Shown one piece after another: positions 57,945 through 64,000 of a stretch of DNA of 64,000 nucleotides. The DNA lies in contig PHCH01000001.1 of NCBI GenBank assembly GCA_002840785.1, positions 1 through 64,000 of the forward strand, in the 5' to 3' direction. The first letter of the stretch is position 1. Each line of letters begins with the position of its first letter. Below the pieces are notes generated by a model, which worked only from the letters and a program-made list of their open reading frames with translations, searched no databases and had not been told where the DNA came from. Origin of the DNA: Betaproteobacteria bacterium HGW-Betaproteobacteria-4. Lineage in GTDB: Bacteria > Pseudomonadota > Gammaproteobacteria > Burkholderiales > Rhodocyclaceae. Both the position numbers and the translations under genes were made by a program.

Positions 57945-59078
57945 ATGAAATTCAACAAACTGCTTGCCTTGACCGTTGCAACCTTTGCTGCCATGCCGGT
58001 CTTCGCCGACATCAACGTCGGTGTCATCGCTTCGCTGACCGGTCCCGCTGCAGCGCTCGGTGCTGAAACAAAGAAGGCGGTGACGATGTTCCCGAGCGCG
58101 CTCGGTGGGGAGAAGGTCAATTTCATTCTTCTCGACGATGGCACCGACCCGACCAACGCAGTCAAGAATGTCCGCAAGCTGATCAGCGAAGACAAGATCG
58201 ACGCCCTTCTGGGGCCCAACCTGATCAGCATCGCCACGGCCATCGCCGACGTGGCTAATGCAGAAAAGACCCCGATGGTGTCGGTCGCGCCGCTCGACGT
58301 CGCAGGTGACAAGCGCAGCTTCATCTTCCGCAGCGAGCCGTCGTCCGACCTCATGGTCCAGCGCATCGTCGCCGACATGGTCGAAACAGGAGCCAAGAGT
58401 GTCGGGTTCATCGGCTTCTCCGATCCCCTCGGAGACATCATGTTCCAGGCGCTCACCAAATCGGCTGCGGGCAAGTTGACCATCGTCGCCAACGAGCGCT
58501 ACGGCCGCACCGATGCCAGTGTTCAGGCACAGGTGCTGAAGATCATCGCCGCCAAGCCGGACGTCGTATTCATCGGCGCCTCCGGCACGCCTGCCGCCAC
58601 GCCGCAGATCACTCTGCGCCAGCGTGGCTACAAGGGCAGGATATATCACACCCATGCGGTGGCGAGCAAAGAGTTCCTCAGGGTTGGCGGAAAGGCGCTC
58701 GAAGGTGCTCTGATGCCGGTTGGCCCTTTGTTGGTCGCGGAACAATTGGCGGACAACCATCCGACCAAGAAGACGAGCACCTTATTCGCCAAGGATCTGG
58801 AGGGCAAATACGGTCCTGATTCGCGCTCCAGCTTCGCGGGTTCCTCCTGGGATGCCTGGTTGCTGCTGAAGAACGGCCTCGACAGCGCCCTGAAGAGTAA
58901 GGCCAAGCCAGGCACGCCGGAATTCCGGACCGCACTGCGCGACGGCATCGAGAAGACCGGCAAGCTGGTTGGCACCAATGGCGTCTACACCATGACGCCG
59001 AGCGATCACGCTGGCTACGACCCCAGTGCCATCGTTTTGATCAAGGTCGAAAACAACCAATGGAAACTTGTGAAGTGA
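57945..59078 (+). CDS. ABC transporter substrate-binding protein (LivK-like)
   Basis: Signal peptide; INVGVIASLTGPAAALGAETKKAV; ALLGPNLISIATAIADVA. Confidence 0.87.
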   Translation: MKFNKLLALTVATFAAMPVFADINVGVIASLTGPAAALGAETKKAVTMFPSALGGEKVNFILLDDGTDPTNAVKNVRKLISEDKIDALLGPNLISIATAIADVANAEKTPMVSVAPLDVAGDKRSFIFRSEPSSDLMVQRIVADMVETGAKSVGFIGFSDPLGDIMFQALTKSAAGKLTIVANERYGRTDASVQAQVLKIIAAKPDVVFIGASGTPAATPQITLRQRGYKGRIYHTHAVASKEFLRVGGKALEGALMPVGPLLVAEQLADNHPTKKTSTLFAKDLEGKYGPDSRSSFAGSSWDAWLLLKNGLDSALKSKAKPGTPEFRTALRDGIEKTGKLVGTNGVYTMTPSDHAGYDPSAIVLIKVENNQWKLVK

Positions 59079-59086
59079 TGTCAAAC

Positions 59087-59869
59087 AGTACTCTTCTTGA
59101 CGCACGTGCGGCTGCCGCCGAACTCAGGGCCGCATCAGCCGGGTGCAAGCCGATAGCGCCGCTGCGTGACCGGCTTGCCCAGGCCGACCAGGATGGCGCC
59201 TATGCCATTCAGGAACTCAACACCCAGGCGGGGCTCGCCGAGGGGCGGCGTCTGGTGGGGCGCAAAATCGGCCTCACTTCGAAGGCCGTACAGGATCAGC
59301 TCGGCGTCCGCCAGCCCGATTTCGGAATGCTCTTTGCCGACATGGCTGTGGGCGACGCTGAAGCCGTGGACCTCAGGCGTTTGATCCAGCCCAAGGTAGA
59401 GGCCGAGGTCGCCCTGGTCATCGGTCGTGATCTGCCCCACGAGCGCCACACCTACGCCGATCTGGTCCGGGCTGTCGAATACGCGCTACCGGCCATCGAG
59501 ATCGTCGATTGCCGCATCACCGACTGGAACATCCGCTTCGTCGACACCGTTGCCGACAACGCATCCAGCGGTTTGTTCGTCCTTGGCAGTCGTCCCCGCA
59601 AGCTCGAGCAATTCGACATTGGCACCTGTGCCATGACGATGAAGCGGGGAGACGAAGTGGTCTCCCGTGGCGATGGTCGCGCCTGCTTGGGCAGCCCACT
59701 CAACGCCGCAATCTGGCTGGCCGACGTCATGGTCCGCTATGGCCGCCCCTTGCAGGCGGGAGACATCGTGCTCACCGGTGCCTTGGGCCCGATGGTCACC
59801 GTCCGGCCTGGAGAGTGTTTCGAGGTCGGCATTGAGGGGCTTGGCAACGTCAGCACGCTGTTTACCTGA
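59087..59869 (+). CDS. mhpD: 2-keto-4-pentenoate hydratase
   Basis: AYAIQELNTQAGLAEGRRLVGRKIGLTSKAVQDQLGVRQPDFGMLFADM; FAH-like fold. Confidence 0.9.
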   Translation, partial: STLLDARAAAAELRAASAGCKPIAPLRDRLAQADQDGAYAIQELNTQAGLAEGRRLVGRKIGLTSKAVQDQLGVRQPDFGMLFADMAVGDAEAVDLRRLIQPKVEAEVALVIGRDLPHERHTYADLVRAVEYALPAIEIVDCRITDWNIRFVDTVADNASSGLFVLGSRPRKLEQFDIGTCAMTMKRGDEVVSRGDGRACLGSPLNAAIWLADVMVRYGRPLQAGDIVLTGALGPMVTVRPGECFEVGIEGLGNVSTLFT

Positions 59870-59896
59870 ATCTCACCTCACTTACAGAGAATTGAT

Positions 59897-60832
59897 ATGA
59901 CCCAAAAAATCAAATGCGCCCTGATCGGTCCCGGCAACATCGGCACCGACCTGCTCTACAAATTGAAGCGCAGCCCCTTCCTCGACCCCGTCTGGATGGT
60001 CGGCATCGACCCTGAATCCGAAGGCCTCAAGCGCGCCGCCGAAATGGGCTTGAAGGTCACCTCGGAAGGCGTCGACGGCCTGTTGCCGCACGTCCTGGCC
60101 GACGGTGTGCAGATAGCCTTCGACGCCACCTCGGCGTATGTGCACGCCGAGAATACCCGCAAACTCAACGCCCTGGGGGTGCTGATGATCGACCTCACTC
60201 CGGCCGCCATCGGCCCCTTCTGCGTACCACCCGTCAACCTCAAGGAGCTGGTTGGACGCAAGGAGATGAACGTCAACATGGTCACCTGCGGTGGCCAGGC
60301 CACCATTCCCATGGTCGCTGCCGTCTCCCGCGTTCAACCGGTCGCCTACGGCGAAATCGTCGCCACCGTCTCTTCCAAGAGCGCCGGTCCCGGCACCCGC
60401 AAGAACATCGACGAATTCACCCGTACCACGGCCGGTGCCGTGGAAAAGGTCGGTGGCGCCAAGAAGGGCAAGGCCATCATCATCATCAACCCGGCCGAAC
60501 CGCCCATGGTCATGCGCGACACCGTGCATTGCCTGACCGAGACCGAACCGGACCAGGTCAAGATCACCGAATCGATCCACGCCATGATCAAGGAAGTCCA
60601 GAAATACGTGCCGGGCTACCGCCTGGTCAACGGCCCGGTCTTCGATGGCAATCGTGTCTCGGTCTTCATGGAAGTCACGGGTCTGGGCGACTTCCTGCCG
60701 ACCTATGCCGGCAACCTCGACATCATGACTGCGGCCGGTGCCCGCACCGCCGAAATGTTCGCCGAAGAAATCCTAAGCGGGCGGCTGATCCTTGAACCGA
60801 CCGTGACCGAGACCCCCAGGAGAAAACCATGA
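59897..60832 (+). CDS. mhpF: Acetaldehyde dehydrogenase (acylating)
   Basis: [42 protein letters not shown]. Confidence 0.93.
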   Translation: MTQKIKCALIGPGNIGTDLLYKLKRSPFLDPVWMVGIDPESEGLKRAAEMGLKVTSEGVDGLLPHVLADGVQIAFDATSAYVHAENTRKLNALGVLMIDLTPAAIGPFCVPPVNLKELVGRKEMNVNMVTCGGQATIPMVAAVSRVQPVAYGEIVATVSSKSAGPGTRKNIDEFTRTTAGAVEKVGGAKKGKAIIIINPAEPPMVMRDTVHCLTETEPDQVKITESIHAMIKEVQKYVPGYRLVNGPVFDGNRVSVFMEVTGLGDFLPTYAGNLDIMTAAGARTAEMFAEEILSGRLILEPTVTETPRRKP

Positions 60833-61860
60833 ATCTCAATGGCAAGATCATTACCGTCCACGACATGACCCTGCGCGACGGCATGCACCCCAAGCGCCAC
60901 CTGATGACCCTCGACCAGATGGTTAGTATCGCCACCGGCCTCGACGAGGCTGGCATTCCGTTGATCGAGGTGACCCACGGCGACGGCCTGGGCGGTTCCT
61001 CGGTCAACTATGGTTTCCCGTCACATACCGACGAGGAATACCTGGGTGCCGTGATCCCGAAAATGAAGCAGGCCAAAGTCTCAGCGCTTCTGCTCCCCGG
61101 CATCGGCACCGTCGATCACCTGAAAATGGCGCGTGACCTCGGCGTGCACACCATCCGCGTCGCCACCCACTGCACCGAAGCCGACGTCTCGGAGCAGCAC
61201 ATCACCATGGCCCGCAAACTGGACATGGACACCGTCGGCTTCCTGATGATGTCCCACATGAACAGCGCCGAAGGCCTGGTCAAGCAAGCCAAACTGATGG
61301 AATCCTACGGCGCCAACTGCATCTACGTCACCGACTCGGCCGGCCACCTGCTGCCGGACGGCGTCAAGGAACGCCTGGGTGCCGTGCGTGCCGCCCTGAA
61401 ACCGGAAACCGAACTCGGCTTCCACGGCCACCACAACCTGGCGATGGGCATCGCCAACTCGATCGCCGCCATCGAAGTCGGCGCCAACCGTATCGACGCG
61501 GCCGCAGCCGGCCTCGGCGCCGGGGCGGGCAACACGCCGATGGAAGTGCTGATCGCAGTGTGCAGCCTGATGGGCATCGAGACCGGGGTTGATGTCGCAA
61601 AGATCACCGATGTTGCCGAAGACCTGGTGGTGCCGATCATGGACTTCCCGATTCGCATCGACCGCGATGCGCTGACCTTGGGCTATGCCGGCGTCTACGG
61701 CTCTTTCCTGCTCTTTGCCAAGCGCGCCTCGGTCAAGTACGGCGTGCCGGCTCGCGACATTCTCGTCGAACTGGGCCAAAGAGGCATGGTCGGCGGGCAG
61801 GAGGACATGATCGAGGACACTGCCATGACCATGGCCCGCGAACGGGGAATGGCTGTTTGA
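60829..61860 (+). CDS. mhpE: 4-hydroxy-2-oxovalerate aldolase
   Basis: [59 protein letters not shown]. Confidence 0.93.
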   Translation: MNLNGKIITVHDMTLRDGMHPKRHLMTLDQMVSIATGLDEAGIPLIEVTHGDGLGGSSVNYGFPSHTDEEYLGAVIPKMKQAKVSALLLPGIGTVDHLKMARDLGVHTIRVATHCTEADVSEQHITMARKLDMDTVGFLMMSHMNSAEGLVKQAKLMESYGANCIYVTDSAGHLLPDGVKERLGAVRAALKPETELGFHGHHNLAMGIANSIAAIEVGANRIDAAAAGLGAGAGNTPMEVLIAVCSLMGIETGVDVAKITDVAEDLVVPIMDFPIRIDRDALTLGYAGVYGSFLLFAKRASVKYGVPARDILVELGQRGMVGGQEDMIEDTAMTMARERGMAV

Positions 61861-62111
61861 TTGAGTTGGGCGGGGATAGAGCTTGGTATCGCCCGCCCGC
61901 TATCGACACGCAATACATGTCATTTTGAATTGCTCCGCGCTTTGATTGGCACTATATTCGGAGAAGCTGGAGTCGCGTGTGCCTTGGCATCGGCGCGGGC
62001 GGGCAGAGAGAGGCTGTTTTCAGGCGATCTCATCTTTAACGGCTGCGCTCAGACTAGGCCGCTGCACGCCGCCCTGCCGGTGGCCGAACAGGAAGCGCTC
62101 GGGGAAAAACC

Positions 62112-62855
62112 GTGATAGTCGCCGCGCTGCGCGAATTTTCTTGCAGACTCCTCCCCCACGAAGACTTCCCTCTGGGTGCGGTTAACCAGAGATTTTGGGC
62201 AATTCTCGGATTGTCCATCCTCTTCCGCGCTGTACTGTTCGCCCTTATCGCCTGGCAGCGCCAGAACGGCCCGCGCAGCCTGCTGCCCCTCTTGGCCTCT
62301 ATCCGCCTCATCGCCGTTCACGAACCGGGAGCTGTTGCCGCCGCCGCCCCTGCGCCGGCCACGGTCCCCCAGAAGGTTCGGCAGGACGCAATTCGCATGG
62401 AGTGGCCGGCTCCTCGCGTGACGCAACCTGCCGGGCCGGCCAATGTGCCGACCCAAACGCCAGCGCCGTCAGCCGAGATGGCGGCGGTAGATGCGGCGCC
62501 GGTCGCCAAGGTGGTCCCGTCGGAACACGCCGTTTCCGCGCAGCGGCCTCAAGGCGAAGTGCTCGAAGCCTATCGCCGGCGCCTCGGCGAATTGCCGGCC
62601 CGCCATCAGAAATACCCGCGCGTCGCCGCCCTGCGCGGCTGGGAGGGCGAAGTCCGTTTGCGCCTGAAGGTGGCGCGCAAGGGCAACCTGCGCGGCGTCG
62701 CCCTCGACCGTTCGAGCGGCTTCGAGGTGCTCGACCAGCACGCCCTGGCCATGCTCGAGGCGCTGGCCGGCCTGCCGCCGCTGCCCGAGGCGCTCGACAG
62801 GAACGAGATATTGGTCGTCGTGCCGATCAATTTCAAACTCAAGAAAGCAACATGA
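62112..62855 (+). CDS. TonB-like energy transducer
   Basis: N-terminal TM, Pro/Ala-rich middle, C-terminal RVAALRGWEGEVRLRLKVARKGNLRGVALDRSSGFEVLDQHALAML. Confidence 0.8.
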   Translation: MIVAALREFSCRLLPHEDFPLGAVNQRFWAILGLSILFRAVLFALIAWQRQNGPRSLLPLLASIRLIAVHEPGAVAAAAPAPATVPQKVRQDAIRMEWPAPRVTQPAGPANVPTQTPAPSAEMAAVDAAPVAKVVPSEHAVSAQRPQGEVLEAYRRRLGELPARHQKYPRVAALRGWEGEVRLRLKVARKGNLRGVALDRSSGFEVLDQHALAMLEALAGLPPLPEALDRNEILVVVPINFKLKKAT

Positions 62856-62899
62856 AGAGAGGAGCCTCGGCCTGCTCGCTGATCGCCGTCACCATTTTG

Positions 62900-63301
62900 G
62901 TACGCCAACTACAGTTGGCTGTGCGCCAGCTTCCGGTCCGACGCCTTCATTCTGGCGGAAAACAACAGCACGCACGGCACGGCGGCGGAGTGCACCAGAG
63001 CGGCACCGTCACCGACGCCCTGGGCAGCACGCTCACCTTTGACGGCCCGGGCAAGATTCCCGGCTACGCCATCCTCAACCTCAACGCCGAGGCCAAACTG
63101 GGCGACGGCTGGCAGATGTTCGCCAAGGTCAACAACGTTTTCGACAAGCACTACGCCACGGCCGGCGCACTGGCCGAAAACCCCTTCGTCGGCGGCAGCT
63201 TCCAGGCCGATCCGGGCAACTGGTACCGTGAAACCTTTATAGCACCAGGCACCCCGCGCTCGGCCTGGCTCGGCGTGCGTTATGTGTTTGGTGGCAAATG
63301 A
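62900..63301 (+). pseudogene. TonB-dependent receptor, C-terminal remnant
   Basis: GYAILNLNAEAKLGDGWQMFAKVNNVFDKHYATAG..PGTPRSAWLGVRYVFGGK; upstream YANYSWLCASFRSDAFILAENNSTH lies in another frame. Confidence 0.7.
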
Positions 63302-64000
63302 CATTTCATTTCTGGCCCTTTATTCCGGTTGACCGCGCCCCGAAGGAAGTCCCCTTGGGCGATGGGAATGCAAAACTCAGCCTGCACACCCGCGTCGGTG
63401 TCGTCCTCACCGCGCTGGCGGCCAGCCTGCTCATCGTACTTGCCGGGCTCTGGCTGCACGGCACGCGGAATGCCATCCACGAAGAAGTCGAGGCGGCGAG
63501 CCGGGTTTCCGAGCAATGGCTCAAGGCCGTGCTCGGCGAAATGCACGACGTGCCGGCGGCGACACGCGGTGAGCGCCTGCTCAGTGTCGCCCGCGCCATT
63601 GGCCGGGTGCGCGCCAACGAGCTCGAAATCCGCTCGCTGGCCGGTGAAACCATCTATCGCTCGCCGGCCCCGAGCTACAAGGCCGGGCGCACGGTGCCAG
63701 GCTGGTTTGGCGGGCTGCTGGCCAGCGAATTCCCGGCCCGCACCCTGGCCGTCGAGGGCTATACATTGACCCTGCATCCCGACGATTCCCGCGCCATCCT
63801 CGACGCCTGGGACGATCTGGCCGCCATGGCCGGTTGGGCGCTGGCCCTGCTTGCTCTGCTCTTCGTGGCGACGCGCACAGCGCTGGGCCGGGCCCTGCGC
63901 CCGCTCGCCCAGATCATGCGTGCCCTCGACCGTACCGGCCGCGGCCGTTTCGACACCCGCCTGCCGGTGTTCGCCACGCCGGAACTCGGCCGCATTTCGC
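63298..64000 (+). CDS. Sensor histidine kinase N-terminal part (continues past window)
   Basis: Open frame from ATG 63298: TFHFWPFIPVDRAPKEV..KLSLHTRVGVVLTALAASLLIVLAGLWLHG..ALALLALLFVATRTALGRALRPLAQIMRALDR (HAMP-like). Confidence 0.7.
   Translation, partial: MTFHFWPFIPVDRAPKEVPLGDGNAKLSLHTRVGVVLTALAASLLIVLAGLWLHGTRNAIHEEVEAASRVSEQWLKAVLGEMHDVPAATRGERLLSVARAIGRVRANELEIRSLAGETIYRSPAPSYKAGRTVPGWFGGLLASEFPARTLAVEGYTLTLHPDDSRAILDAWDDLAAMAGWALALLALLFVATRTALGRALRPLAQIMRALDRTGRGRFDTRLPVFATPELGRIS

Noticed and set aside
62195-62860. N-terminal 220 aa of the 368-aa ORF 62195-63301
   Set aside because: Arg/Pro-rich translation of the tonB gene in the wrong frame; only the C-terminal receptor segment is credible.

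Overview
Window from a GC-rich betaproteobacterial chromosome (Rhodocyclales-like by gene content; inference only). It opens with the 3' end of a 5S rRNA, then tcdA, an Hpt/HD-GYP gene, ispB and tRNA-Pro(CGG). Immediately after the tRNA sits a tyrosine-recombinase island (about 3.4-12.6 kb) holding three cyclic-nucleotide defence modules side by side: (i) a CD-NTase behind a 5'-truncated CapV-like patatin gene (decayed CBASS); (ii) a two-gene minus-strand unit of a minimal CRISPR polymerase (mCpol) plus a 2TM/beta-rich S-2TMbeta effector, which is the Panoptes arrangement; (iii) a divergent Cap15-like S-2TMbeta effector overlapping a second CD-NTase (CBASS). This cluster is the most exciting content. 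Then follows a c-di-GMP/HDOD/histidine-kinase signalling block broken by apparent frameshifts. After that comes an aromatic meta-cleavage (mhp/hsa-like) locus whose two halves (IclR regulator, mhpC, Liv transporter at 17.3-23.4 kb; mhpB, two-component monooxygenase, LivK, mhpD/F/E at 55.1-61.9 kb) are separated by about 30 kb of flavoenzyme/SDR/PQQ-dehydrogenase catabolic genes, riboflavin genes, an EmrAB-type efflux operon and IS/HsdR remnants. The window ends in a TonB-dependent receptor remnant and a truncated sensor kinase. All family calls come from reading motifs; no database search was run.
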